DNA from: Planoprotostelium fungivorum
Taxonomy: Eukaryota > Evosea > Variosea > Cavosteliida > Cavosteliaceae
DNA length: 64,000 nt
NCBI GenBank assembly: GCA_003024175.1
Contig: MDYQ01000007.1
Coordinates: 1 to 64,000 of the forward strand
Reading direction: 5' to 3'
Shown: positions 1-11,502 of the stretch, in pieces
How the letters are laid out: every line of letters begins with the position of its first letter
Numbering within the stretch: the first letter of the stretch is position 1
Translations under genes and position numbers: made by a program
The notes under the pieces: generated by a model
What the model saw: only the letters and a program-made list of their open reading frames with translations
What the model was told of the DNA's origin: nothing
Databases searched by the model: none

Positions 1-48
1 ATCGACCCGAATATTTACATTATTAAATTTACAAGTGAATTACAACCT

Positions 49-1127
49 TCACTTTGCTTCCTGACAATGACGTTGATGGTTTTTTATCTGGGTCCACGCC
101 TCTTCGGCCAGTTTAGCGTTCTCAAACGTGGCATGGAGAGACATGTTGGCTGGTACAAGACCCAAATGCTCTTGGATGTTTGGGAGGAGTCCGGAGACAA
201 ACTTACGGCCGAGGTAGGCCATGTCCGTGATGTGACCCTGCGACGCCATCTCCAAGAGGTAGGTGTGAAACTGCTGCACAGTTTGGTTGGGCGACATGGA
301 GATGTGAACGAGGCGACAAAGGGGTCAAAGATGGCCGACTAGTTGTAGAAGTTCCTCCAAATGGTGTTGAGGATGTCATCCCATTGAACGGTGGCCAATT
401 TCAACTGGGAATCGATGCAGCGGTGGTATCCTTGAGCAAAGAACGCTGTCAACTGTGGCAGGTAGATGGACACAGCTTGGGCGTTGTCGAAGGAGTAGTA
501 AAAGTGGTTGTCCAAACGAGTGAGGTGAGACTGGAGCTGTTCGTTTGAACACTTGTTGGGCAGAGGCTCAGGCTTACTTGTTGAAGCGGTGACTTTCCTC
601 TCGTGTTTAGAGAGAGACTCCTTCAAGGGGCGTCTTGCACGTGACTCAGTGAGGAATCTCGGGAGGACATCGACTGGAGTCGTTGAAGGGATGATTCCTG
701 CCCCCAAATGGTCGACTTGAAGCGAATCTTGCTCGATGACAGGAGGTACAACCGTGGGGATTTGGGTGACAGTTGGAATTGGTCGAACCCCCGACTGAGC
801 GTAGACAGGGAGCTCTCGGAGAGAAGGTGTGGCTGGCAAGGACGAGGTAGCAGGCCTTGGGAAGGTCACATGCTTAGGAATAGGTTGATGGAGAGACCTT
901 TCGTCGATAAGTTCCACCTCTAAATCCGTGGCATGCTGCTGGACAATTGAGAGTTGGGTTCTCAGCGCAGCCACTTCGTCGTAAAGTGAGGTGAGCTCCT
1001 TCTGGGTGATCGAGGAGGTCTCCATCTCGCTGGATGAGGCATCAGACGAGGTGTCACGGGCTGTACTGTCATCTACAGAGGGCTCGACAGGGTCTGGAGA
1101 GGGCTCTTCTCTGGGGTGAGGGGACAC
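49..1127 (-). mobile_element. Fossil Gag region of an LTR retrotransposon (Ty3/gypsy-like)
   Basis: The minus strand encodes a low-complexity, Ser/Pro/Glu-rich N-terminal part followed by a helical segment. The end nearest the window edge has the look of a Ty3/gypsy retrotransposon Gag: a helix containing VQQFHTYLLEMA, then LGRKFVSGL and an ALxEEAW-like stretch. This is the capsid-domain pattern of gag polyproteins. No protease, reverse transcriptase or integrase is in view; they would lie to the left of base 1. The copy looks broken (about one break) and incomplete in this window. Family assignment rests on pattern recognition only and could also be a domesticated gag-like host gene. Confidence 0.5.
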
Positions 1128-2698
1128 TGGTTTGGATGTCTCCTTACGAAGAGCTCTTGCAGCAGCTCGTGCAGCGGCCTTGTCTGCCCTTCAAGAGTTC
1201 TTCTTCTCAATCGATTTTCGGATCTGCTTTATAATCCTGGTCCCAACTCCGGGTGTAACGAGGGTGGAGAGAGGCATGATTGCTGAAAACAATTGGTCAG
1301 ATGTTTTCGAGGGAGGATCACGATGGCAGATCAAGAGAAGAGAATAAGAGGATAAAATAACGTGGCCTTTTAGGGCAAAGGTTGTTTTATGTTCAATGGT
1401 AAGATTATATGACCACAAGGTGGTTCTCCAATGCGTTCAATCGAAGTCTGACGACGTTGGACTGAGTTGCAAAGGATTTAGTCGATGTTTGACCAAAGAT
1501 GTTTCGAAGGATTATGATGGGATCGATCTCGTTTGTTTGTGAGTCGAGAGATTCAAGGAATGTAAGAGTTAGACTCACGTCAGAGGCGGATTCCACGATA
1601 GAAATAGGCTAGAAAATGTTCCTGACTTCTTCTTTGGGGAAGAGGCCTTGAATGGTTTATTTATGACAAAGTTGTGTGTCGTTTGGAGATATCTCTTTCC
1701 AATATTTTGGTCTACAACTCGGAATCACAAATCGATTCTACGCTTCCTTACAAAGACTGACGAAAAGAACAGTTGGTTTGGATTCGACAGAGGAACAAGA
1801 TCCTGGCTGCTCTCATCATTCGTAACAATGTATCCTCAAGAGCGTCGTTCAGAACACACCCAAGGCACTCAAGCACCTCCTCATCAACCTCATGAGAATC
1901 ACGTCCAACCCTCCTCCGCGCCATTGCAGCATCAAGTGACGAGGCCAATTCTGTCACCACAGCGGCTGAGGTGACCGAACGGCTATCAAGTCTTATCCTA
2001 CAAGCTCGTCCAGCAGATGAGAGGACTCATCTCAACCTCCCACGCTGCCGCCGCAATCAGATCGTACTGCGGGAGAACGGAGTGCAGGAAGATGCGGCTT
2101 CACCAAGGTCATTCAGAACCCAACAAAGGCCCTACAAATTTGAAGCCACTGAGGAGCAAAGAGGAGAAAGGGACAGAAGAGGAGAAGAGCGGTGAGAAGA
2201 GAAAGATTTGAATGTAGATGCAATGAGAGGGTGGAATGCTGGATCATAGGGAAAAAAGAAGAGGAGTGGGAAGGAGAGGATGCGCATGGGAAGCGACGTC
2301 AATCAATGGAGCACAGGGAATATCACATGTTTGGCGAGATACAATCAATAAAAAATGAATGATTCAATCTCCTTGCATTATGTTTGTCATCACACCCCAT
2401 CTTCATCATCATCATCTGAATCGTTGTTGTCATCATTGTGGTGTTCATGTGGACAGAGGACATCAATCTGAGGAGACAAAGAGATTTGACGTCTACCAAT
2501 TTGAGACAATGGACACATTGACACGCCAGATGACGAAATGGACGATTTAAACAACCAAATCAGAACAAACACGAAGAAACGACATAAAAAACAGAGGAAA
2601 ATTATAACAAATTATAACATCAAATCATCACAAAAAAGGAGCGTGTATGGAGTGACGAAGAAAAGACAAACCCACTCGATATCGGGGGGGGGGGGTGA
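1128..2698. other. Gene-poor stretch with weak coding-like segments
   Basis: No complete gene could be built here. Two minus-strand pieces look protein-like. One at about 1405-1596 ends in a stop and reads FLESLDSQTNEID...NVVRLRLNALENH. One at about 1748-1960 reads SSLDAAMARRRVGRD...EEVLECLGCVLNDALED. Neither has a clear start codon, and the sequence between them is interrupted by stops, so they may be exons of an unrecognised or decaying gene. A minus-strand tail near 2390-2460 would encode an Asp-rich end. A run of 12 G sits at 2684-2695. I see no RNA gene. Confidence 0.4.
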
Positions 2699-2739
2699 TA
2701 GACCGTCAGAGCTCGTTCCAGTCGACTCAGATAGACGTA
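2699..2739. repeat. 41-bp direct repeat, copy 1
   Basis: The 41 bases beginning TAGACCGTCAGAGCTCG recur at 2856-2896 with a single C/T difference. The copies are in the same orientation and start 157 bases apart. This copy lies directly after a G12 run. There is no coding gene here, so the near identity suggests a recent duplication or a kept regulatory motif. Confidence 0.8.
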
Positions 2740-2855
2740 AGGTACGTCAGAAGAGACTATTTGATGCACAAAACAATTTTTCGATCGAGTGTGATCATGG
2801 CTTAAGAGATTTATCCATGTGTAAACAGATGAATACAGATGGACCAACTTTGTTG

Positions 2856-2896
2856 TAGACCGTCAGAGTTCGTTCCAGTCGACTCAGATAGACGTA
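2856..2896. repeat. 41-bp direct repeat, copy 2
   Basis: Second copy of the repeat at 2699-2739, in the same direction, differing at one base (GAGTTCG in place of GAGCTCG). It lies about 250 bases beyond the stop codon of the phytochrome gene, that is, in its downstream region. Confidence 0.8.
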
Positions 2897-3148
2897 GTCA
2901 CTGCCATGGCAGTGGAGAAGAAACTGTACATGTTCAAGCACATTTCAAGTCTAACTACAGACGTCACTCGCGCTACGGGATTTACGACCTACTATTCCGC
3001 CTGGGTTTTGGGGTGATGTATTGCAGTGTTGATGACGGTACTGAGGTTGTGATGACGAATATGAATGTTTTCTCCCTCTTTCTTCGTATAAGTGTCTCTC
3101 TAATCGACACCCCACATCTTCACGATACAAAAGCATTCCTTTCTATAT

Positions 3149-6100
3149 TTATCCCTTCTGTGCTCTATAGTCTTTGACCACCTTGACAAGCATCTTCTGT
3201 AGGTCCATCTTCCGGAACGGCTTGAAGAGACAATCGTCCATGCCACTTCCAATGCATTCCTCTCTCAGTGAAGACTCCCCGGCAGCCGTCAGGGCCACGA
3301 TAGGCGTGTAGTCACCATCTCCCTTGGCCGCCTCCGCCGCTCGGATGTTGACCGTAGCCGTGATACCGTCCATCACTGGCATCATCACGTCCTGAAGCCC
3401 ATCAGCCACCATCTCATCGACGATGAACCCACCATGAGGATGACATCAAACTTCTCCTCCGCCGCAGCTCGCACCGCGAGGTCTCCATTGTCCACGATCT
3501 TCACCGCGTGTCCCAGACTCTTGAGGAAAGTCTGTGCAATCATCTGGTTGATCTTGTTGTCCTCTGCCATCAAGAGCTGAAGCTTACCGACGTCTTCTGA
3601 CTCCGTACTCTCCTGCTCAAAGGTTACACTCCCGTCGGTCCGAATAACTGCGCGTCTATCATGCTCCCCGGGCTGACGCAAGGCAGTCAAATCGAGAAAT
3701 GATGCGATGAATCTTCACCTCGTCCGGTGTGATGTGATTTGATGATTTCGTCAGCATGGCGTGGTAGGCAGTGGGGCTCATGGGCTGCATCAAGATGGGA
3801 ACGTGTGTGCCCAGGTCATCCACTAATGGCATGTCTGCTGATTCCACGACGATGGATGTTGCTTCTGGGAAGTCCTTCTCCAGCTTCTCGTGGAGCCTCT
3901 TGTACGTCGATGCGTCTGCTTCTGCGATGGACATGATGAAGGCCATGGTGTCTGAGGAGAATTTGCTCTCTGCTTCTTCTGGTGAAGAGACGACGATGGT
4001 GTCTACGTTCCACTGTTGGTTGTACCAATCGATGAAATCACGGACGAACGGACGCGAGTCAAAGAGGATGACCTTCGATTGTTTTTCGATCTGTCGATGT
4101 CAGTGGATGATGAGAGAGGGTGGTGGCGGGTTGTAGATGGAGGATCTCTCACTTGGGAGATGGTGGATAGGGGGTGCATGTTGGATTGGCCGTTGACGAA
4201 TGCCATCGATAACTTGACACTGAAGGTCGATCCCTTACCGTGCTCTGATTCCACCTTCACTTCTCCTCCCATCAACCCAGCTAATTGTTTGCTGTCTCAT
4301 GTCAGTCCCATCACATCGTTGATGTCATTCGACGTCTCACTTGATGGATAGACCCAATCCTGTTCCATCGTATTTCCTGGCCCTTCCGTTCTCTAATTGG
4401 GAGAACCTCTGGAACAATTTCGTCTTGTCGTCTTCGTTGATGCCCATTCCAGTATCCATCACAGAGAAGTTCAGATCGATAGACGATTTTGTCCTTCCGA
4501 TCTGCTCCACTTTGATGGTGATACCACCCTCCGTGGTGAACTGTCTCTCTTCAATGCATCGAATCGTCTAGCTTCTCACCTTGACTGCGTTCGAAATGTA
4601 GTTGAGGATGATCTGCCCCACGCGAGTGGCATCGGCCATGAGAAGAGGGACTCCAATTGGAATGAGTAAGTTGATGTACAGGCCCTTGTTCTTTGCCACG
4701 GCAAATAAGGATTGGCTGATGCCCTCCATCTTCTTGTAGAAATCGAAGGGGATAGGATGGATGTCTAAACGGCTCGATTCTAACTTTGACAGATCGAGAA
4801 TGTCACTGATGATGGCCAGGAGGTGCTCGCTCGAACTGGATCGGGTGAGTCGTCATCGTACGCTGGATTTAGAGTTTAAATCAAGGTACCTTCGGATCAT
4901 GGAGCAAGCGTGTTTCGCTTCACCGTTCATCTTTTGTGCGTCGATCAATCTCTCGGTGTTACCCAAAATAGAGTGAATGGGTGTCCTCAATTCGTGAGAT
5001 ACGGTGGCCCTAGAGGGGTAAGTGTCTCGTTGTAGATGCGACGATCGATGACTCACAAGAAATTATTGTGCATGACGGCGGCCTGTCGGGTGATCTCGTT
5101 CTCTCTCATCAATCGTTCCACCTGTCCGAATCAGTGTCGCTGACATCAATGCATCACCTCTTCTCTCTCCCTCTCTGCATCGACTCTGTGTCTCTCTGCC
5201 TTCCAACGGAAGAGGTACCTCCACCAATCAGTCTTTCCCTCCATCTACAACTCACCTGGTCATGATCGATTGGATCTGTATGGCGTATTCGACAAAGATG
5301 GAGTCCCAGCGTAACGATCTACCCCTCATCACTTCCTTGTACGAACTGAACGAGACCCTCGGATTCAGATTTCCCTGGGCGTCGGGGGTCTTCGGTTCAC
5401 CACCCCAGATGATGCTCTTGATGTATTCGTTACGGAAGAAGTAGAGACCAGCGTAAGTGGCATCTTTCAGTCTGATGTACATGAAACCGCAGCACAGTCC
5501 GTCCTCTGAAGTGAGACCAATGTCCTTGATGCATTCTGGAGGACGATGAGATGTGGTCAGGAAAATTCGACTCACCGCAGACAAAGGAGTCTGCATCTTT
5601 GACGTGGGTGCGAACCCACGAGACGATCTGGTTGACAGATTTTCCGGTCAATCCGTAGGCATAACTACGATCTTCCGTACAGAGCATGACACCTGTGATG
5701 TTTGAGTGATGTGTGAGGAACGTGTGGGATGATCACCTTCACAGTTCATGATCTTGGCCCAACCAGGGAAGAGTTTGTAGAGGGTGTCCCAGGGTGCACA
5801 CTTCATGTCTAACATGACGAGTGATTCTTTTGCGGCGGAGACTTCCGTTTCCATCTTCAGCCTCTTCAGAACCTGATGACACGTGAGACATCATCGCGAT
5901 GATCATCATCATCACGATGATCATGATCATCATCACCTCTCTTCTCTGTAAGATGGCTTCGACTTGTGAACTGAGGAGGCATCCCAATAGGGCACAGTAT
6001 CTCCTCCTGGAATAACTCAAGTTCTTTGGCTCACCAGTGTGGTGACACGTGATGAGACCCCACAGCTGCTCATCATCAGCACAGTGTCTACTCATCTACA

Positions 6101-7218
6101 ACTCACCCTCTTCTCCACTCCCACTAGAATCGAAATGGTCAGCGAGGCTCTCACGCCCATGTTCTTCATGTAGGTCACGTGCATCTACCCTCGTTTCAGA
6201 ATTTCCGCTGGAATTAAAATGTGTCCACCTGTGACACGGCTCTGAGAGTGCACATGGAGATGTCGATAGCTCTCGTCTTCGGTGTGATGTCTGATGTGGC
6301 TTTCAATGCGTCCTGGATGATGCGAAAGCGATTCTTTCTAAACAACTCCCTCGCTTGGATGGGAATGTCTGTGGTTGGGAAGTGTAAGTTGAGGAAACGT
6401 GTGTCTGTATCCGCCTTTTCGACCTGGGTGGGATGAGCATGTGGACAATGTGATGTCCATGCGAGCTCACGATGACACGTCCGTTGTATTCTTCGTCGAA
6501 TTCGTAGATGAGGACTCGATTGTAACCGGTGGTGGTTTTGATCTGGTCGGCCACGGTGTCCAACACGGAGTACAGATCTCCATTCTCGGAGAACGAGTCG
6601 AATATGCGGGAGATGTGAAGTCCGTATTCGAAGCCATCGTCCATCATCATCTCGCATTCGATGAGGAGAAGTCCTTCGCGGTTGATGTGGACACAACAAT
6701 GGACCGGAAATTGCTTCTTCGTCTTGGGTTGAACCTGTAGTGTGTCATCCTCTGATAGATCCTCCATTCTTCACCTCCGCATCGCACTCTTTGAATTGAA
6801 TCTGGGTGTATGATTTAACTTGGTCGTATGTGAGAGGGAATGGTGATAAGAATTTGTCCAGAGGCTTTCCAATCATCTCTCTGGGCTGCCATCCCATATA
6901 CTCGATCACATTCATTGATACATGCTGCACGCTCAATTCGCTGTCTGTAATGATTAAAAAGCCGTGCCCTTGAATCTATACCACGTTAGAAGAGGCCTCT
7001 CATGGTGTCTCTCACTTGACCAATCAAGTGTATGGGCTCTTTGTCACAATTGTTGAGCGTGACTGACTTGGGGTCGCTTAAATAGTGCTCAGCCCGTGTG
7101 GCCTGCAGTTGCTTCTGTCTCTTCGTGGGGGGTCCAGGGCTCAGCTGATATGCCGTCAATCATTCCCAACCATTTCCAGTTCTATCGCTCTCACCTCATC
7201 AAAGTTATCTTCCTCCAT
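3149..7218 (-). CDS. Phytochrome hybrid histidine kinase (PAS-GAF-PHY-HisKA-HATPase-REC)
   Basis: A red/far-red photoreceptor kinase of roughly 1,100 residues with many 40-50 nt introns. The start ATG at 7218 opens MEEDNFDE, spliced to LSPGPPTK. The biliverdin-attachment motif NNCDKEPIHLIGQ is intact and spliced to IQGHGFLI, the bacterial/fungal-type N-terminal Cys. The PAS core is followed by a GAF domain (LYSVLDTVADQI, FPTTDIPIQARELF) with the chromophore His in SQMHVTYMKNMGVRASL. The PHY tongue reads WGGEPKTP...RGRSLRWD. The kinase has an H-box (VSHELRTPIHSILG), N-box (ILNYISNAVK), GMGINED and GTGLGLSI. A receiver-like segment after the ATPase (VILFDSRPFVRDF) lacks the acidic pocket. The final receiver has AEDNKINQ, phospho-Asp in DVMMPVMDG and the Lys in FKPF. 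It is probably a soluble light-regulated phosphorelay kinase. Family call secure; exact exon borders less so. Confidence 0.93.
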
Positions 7219-7690
7219 CTCCCAGCGCTTGTGAGCGAACAGTTAACTTATCCAAATTTATTCGACTCAACCTCTTAATTGTTGCTGAGGATCTGTCAAT
7301 AGGAACTCCGCTCACGTTGCAATAGAACTCCGACCTGTCGAACAATGGCTCGTTTCTTCACCCCTGTTCGCTAGTTGCCTATCAACAACCGTGCACAAGT
7401 CCCAACAGAAGTTTAGAGGATAATGTGGGGTGTGCGTGTGGCTCGGTCATTCTTCAGATGGTTCGCAGGACTTGCCCGTAGTTGTACTGATAGGGATTTA
7501 AGGACTTGTATAGTTGCTGTATTCTTGACTCGAATACTATCATTGTTGATGCGTCGGAGTCATGCTAGTGTACCGTGAAGATACACCAGCGAGCGTGAGA
7601 TCAGATCTTTGAAGCTCAAAATGAATGTAAATTCATCCGTTTATTGTTTTATTCATGGCTTGATCGGAAGATCTCGATACAACATCACAG
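7219..7690. promoter_or_regulatory. Divergent promoter region, phytochrome / ADP-glucokinase
   Basis: This 472-base gap separates two genes read away from each other (phytochrome on minus, glucokinase on plus). It must hold both promoters. I see no clear TATA box, repeat or RNA gene in it. Confidence 0.4.
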
Positions 7691-9904
7691 ATGAAGACCA
7701 TCATCTCCTTGTCTGTTCTGTTCGTCCTTCTGGCGATATTCTATCCCTTGTTGACCTCTTTCTTCCTGCATGACACCGTGCAATCTCCCTCGATAGAGTC
7801 ACAAGTGCTCGGAGCTCTTCTCTCAGTAGAGAACATCAGCACCGTTGTTCCATGTGGTTTAGTAGCCGTGGGGTACAACTCGAATCTGGATCTGATCGTC
7901 AATGCGTTGGACCTGATGGGCAACATGGGTCTCGCTAAGCCCAACTTTGATCACGGTGAGCGTCAGTCCTTCCCATGGATTTACATTCAATGATGATTCA
8001 TTTTACCTAACAGGTAAGAGCACGAAACATCCGGCAGAAGTCTCTGCAGAAATAGAGAGGGAAGGAATCGATGAGGAGAACAAGAGACATCAACACAGCG
8101 AGCCACCCGCAACATGGATCGATGCAGAACGATTGTCCAATCTGACCGACTTCCGTCAAGTCTTTGGTTATTTCTTCCAGACAGGGAGTGCCGCAGAGAG
8201 GTGAGAGAGACGTGGAACATCACCTCGTGACGTCACATGCAGATTCGCCGACGCTGATGTGTGGTCCAAGATTTTGACCCGAGCCAGTCAGCTCGAACAC
8301 AAGATCTATTTCACCGGAGGCAATGCTGGTCTCATCGCCAATCGCTTCGCACAGGTGATCAGGATGATGATGTCTAAATGCGAGGATGGATGAGATATAT
8401 ACGTTAGAATATCTGACATCGTGAGGAGTATAATAGACGACTGATAAGGAATAGGAAGGATGCAAGAGTGTCATTCTGGGAGGTGCTGTGGGAGGGAAAT
8501 TGAGCGAGTTACTGCATCCTTCTGTCGTCGTGCCTCAGAGAACCGACATTCAATACGATAAAGCCACTGCAAGATCAAACCAAGCAGAAGATGAGGTGAC
8601 GTAATTGAATGATGAACTCAAATGATATATCCTCCACAATATCACCTCTACCTACACATCGATCTTCTACATCATTCGATCATAAAGGATCAAAATGGAC
8701 GAAAGAGTTGTAGACGAAGAATAAAACGAGACAGGTCCATTTGATCATGGAATACCCCAGAGGAGCTCACTTCAATGGATTGAAGGCACCGAGGGCCAAT
8801 CGTTTCATCGTCCACAGTGACACCACCAACGCAGAACTCAAGTGTGTGTCCGTTCTTGACATCCTTCTCATCTTTACAGGTTGATGCAACCCTTCCACAC
8901 TCTACTGACCGAGAAGATCTCACAAGGCCAATTCCCTCAGGTCTCTATTCACCATTTCTATCTCCTCCTCAACGTATCTAAACTCCCTCCTTCATTTCCC
9001 ATCTACAACGAGAAATAACGATCCGCTGAACGTCAAACAGGTCGTGGTCATATCAGGCTTCCATCTATTAGACGTCCAGACCAGTGAGATGCAGAAGTCA
9101 TCCATCGATGCCGCTCTCAGTTACTTCACCGACGACAACCAACTGCCGCGAAGTGTTCCCATTCACTTCGAACTGGCATCCATGAAGAACGGCGAGTTCA
9201 TCCGTTCTCTCGCTGAGAAATTACTGCCGAGAGTGGATTCCATCGGGCTCAACGAGCAGGAGCTCGGCAGTTTCTATCTGGCCATGGGGGGCAAGCGATA
9301 CACCCTGGAACAGTTTGCACATCCAGAGGTGGGCTTCCGACACTGTGGCTGAGATCATCGACCACATCATCACGACCATCACGATCATCAACTCAGGCGT
9401 GGAGACGAATTGAGATGAATACAGGTCAGGACGGTTCTGGACGCCCTCCAATTCATCTACAACGTGGTGTCCCACACCCGCTCTGGTCGTCACGTGACCC
9501 GCATTCACTTCCACTGCCTGCAGTATCACATCTTACTCACTCCCAACGATTCAAAGGACTCTTGGGGCTCTTCACCGGCCGCAGTCACCGCAGGAAGCCT
9601 CACAGCCACACGACAGGCCTGTGACAACGACAACATCCAACAGAAGGACACCGAGCTGCAGGTGAGGTAGAGGAGAGGATTTGACTGAAGGGAGCAGGTG
9701 TCACTGTCGATTGAGAAGGGAGAGTATGGGACAGAGGACATCTTATTAGAGGGAGGTCACGCGGTTCACTCGTGGAAGGAGGGACAAGTGACCTTCTCGT
9801 TTGCACCGGTGTTGGTGTGTAAAGTTCCTCTGAAGACGGTGGGGCTGGGAGACGCCATATCTGCTGTTGGACTGCTGAGACACCTGCCATTCACATCGAA
9901 ATAA
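7691..9904 (+). CDS. ADPGK: ADP-dependent glucokinase
   Basis: Phosphorylates glucose using ADP rather than ATP as phosphate donor (ribokinase-like fold, ADPGK family). The start at 7691 begins with a hydrophobic anchor (MKTIISLSVLFVLLAIFYPL), as in animal ADPGK, suggesting an ER or secretory-membrane location. Family motifs appear in order across the exons: VAVGYNSNLDLIV, FFQTGSAAERF, IYFTGGNAGLIANRF, GAVGGKL, RANRFIVHSD, VVISGFHLLDVQTSEM, HFELASMKNGEF, DSIGLNEQELG. The catalytic Asp lies in GLGDAISAVGLL near the C-terminus. About 500 residues, the usual length. Introns are short. It is followed 197 bases on by another plus-strand gene. Confidence 0.92.
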
Positions 9905-10100
9905 ACGACACAGACTGTCATCGTCTTCGTGTTGTGCACGATGAGAGCAGCTGAAGGTCGTCATTCACAGACCGTATTCTTTATTCGACACGATCGATGA
10001 TGTCATGACATGTCGTTCTGGTTCAGAATGAAGTATGGCCGACGAAAATGTCCGATGATCTACAACGGGAAAATATCCGTCGTCGGTAGCCAGATCAGAG

Positions 10101-11476
10101 ATGGCGGAGGAAGCGATGGAGTCTGGGGAGGGAGTGTACCAAGAAGATCACGAACATGAAGATCCCCAGGACATCCATGAGGGAGAGGAGCCAGCGCAAG
10201 AGGAGAGGAGTTATGAAGAGATGGAAGGTGAAGGGGAGATCGACTTCTCACAAGTGACGAGTTGGGGAAAGGCGTTGTATCAAAATATCGTGAGTCGCAC
10301 CGATGAGATGATATAAATCTCTGACACCGATGGAAGGCACAAGAAGAGAAAGAATTGAACTTCGAAGAGAACGATTACGTTGGCTTCATAGAAGATTTGG
10401 GAGAAGGTTGGGCCAGAGGTCAGGTGAATTCACACATCGGTTGATTCCATCTTCGACTCACATCCATTCGAGTTGGCAAACGGAGAATTGGGTGTATTCC
10501 CTCTGGCCATGGTCGATTTTCCACCTGAAGAAGAAGATCCTTCGACAGCGTATGTCATTCAAATGATCTCGATTCCATCGATCAACTGAGGTCTTTAGTG
10601 ATACACCGAGTTCGCCTGGGGCGTCTCGCAAGTCATTCAGAAACTTGAATGCACCACCACCGAGCGCCGCGGATGATGGTGAACTAGAAGAAGCTGATGA
10701 GGCCTCAACGAAGAGGAGAGAGCAGAGAAAGAATCTCATCGCCGAGATGAAAGACATCCAACATCAGACCGACGATCAGGTGAGATCACTTCTGAGATGA
10801 CGAGATGATGCATCTCACACAATGAAAGATCAAGATGAAGAAGTTGTTAGAGAAGGAAGTATCTGAGAAGCGTAATAAGATCATCCGAGGGAATGAAGTG
10901 AGAGGCCAAATATTTCCGTGATCCATTTCTAGATTTAGATATGAATGTGATATGTGTAGATCTGATAAACACATACATATGAACTATCTACGTGATTTTA
11001 CCCTATCCATCATCGTCATCGACATCTGATGATGGCTCCAGGAACTATTAAACATGAGAGCCGAAGTGTTAGACGACAAACTGATGCTGCTGAACACCAT
11101 TCAACTCTTATCCTCCGTAGAAGAATTCATCCAAGCGGCCCGCAGCTTGAACACGTTGCAACCTGAACTTCACGACAAATTGCTGACTCTGGCTGAGGCT
11201 GTACAAAAGGAAGCAAAATCTCGTCAGGTAAGGGTGACATCGAAATGAACGATTGAGATACCATCAGGTGCTGACGGACCACGCTGGAAAACTCGCGAGG
11301 AGTATGGCGAATCAACAGGGGAACCTGAGTACCATAACGAAGTTGATGGAGAACATCTCTCTCGTCAGGTGAGGCATCATCAAATCGTCGATTTAATGAT
11401 GACGTGGCGCAGTTACGAAGAGGTGAAGCCTGTGATGGAGCAGCTGGCTAATTCATTGATCAAGGAGGTGAAATAA
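10101..11476 (+). CDS. SH3-domain protein with C-terminal coiled coil
   Basis: The start at 10101 (MAEEAMESGEGVYQEDHEH) is followed by an acidic leader. An SH3 domain is split over three exons: GKALYQNI, AQEEKELNFEENDYVGFI, EDLGEGWARGQ and LANGELGVFPLAMVDF, matching the ALYDF...E-L-F...GWW-G...G-FP-NYV pattern. A Ser/Pro linker (SDTPSSPGASRKSF) leads into long charged helices (STKRREQRKNLIAEMKDIQ, IKMKKLLEKEVSEKRNKII, MRAEVLDDKLMLLNTIQLL) predicted to be coiled coil. The last exon ends NSLIKEVK. About 360 residues. It is probably a cytosolic adaptor binding proline-rich partners in actin or membrane traffic; no enzyme motif is visible. Upstream ATGs near 10027-10035 are out of frame or stop quickly, which supports 10101. 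Its stop lies 27 bases from the convergent aldehyde dehydrogenase. Confidence 0.8.
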
Positions 11477-11502
11477 AAGATTGTTTGTACGTGATTTATT
11501 CT

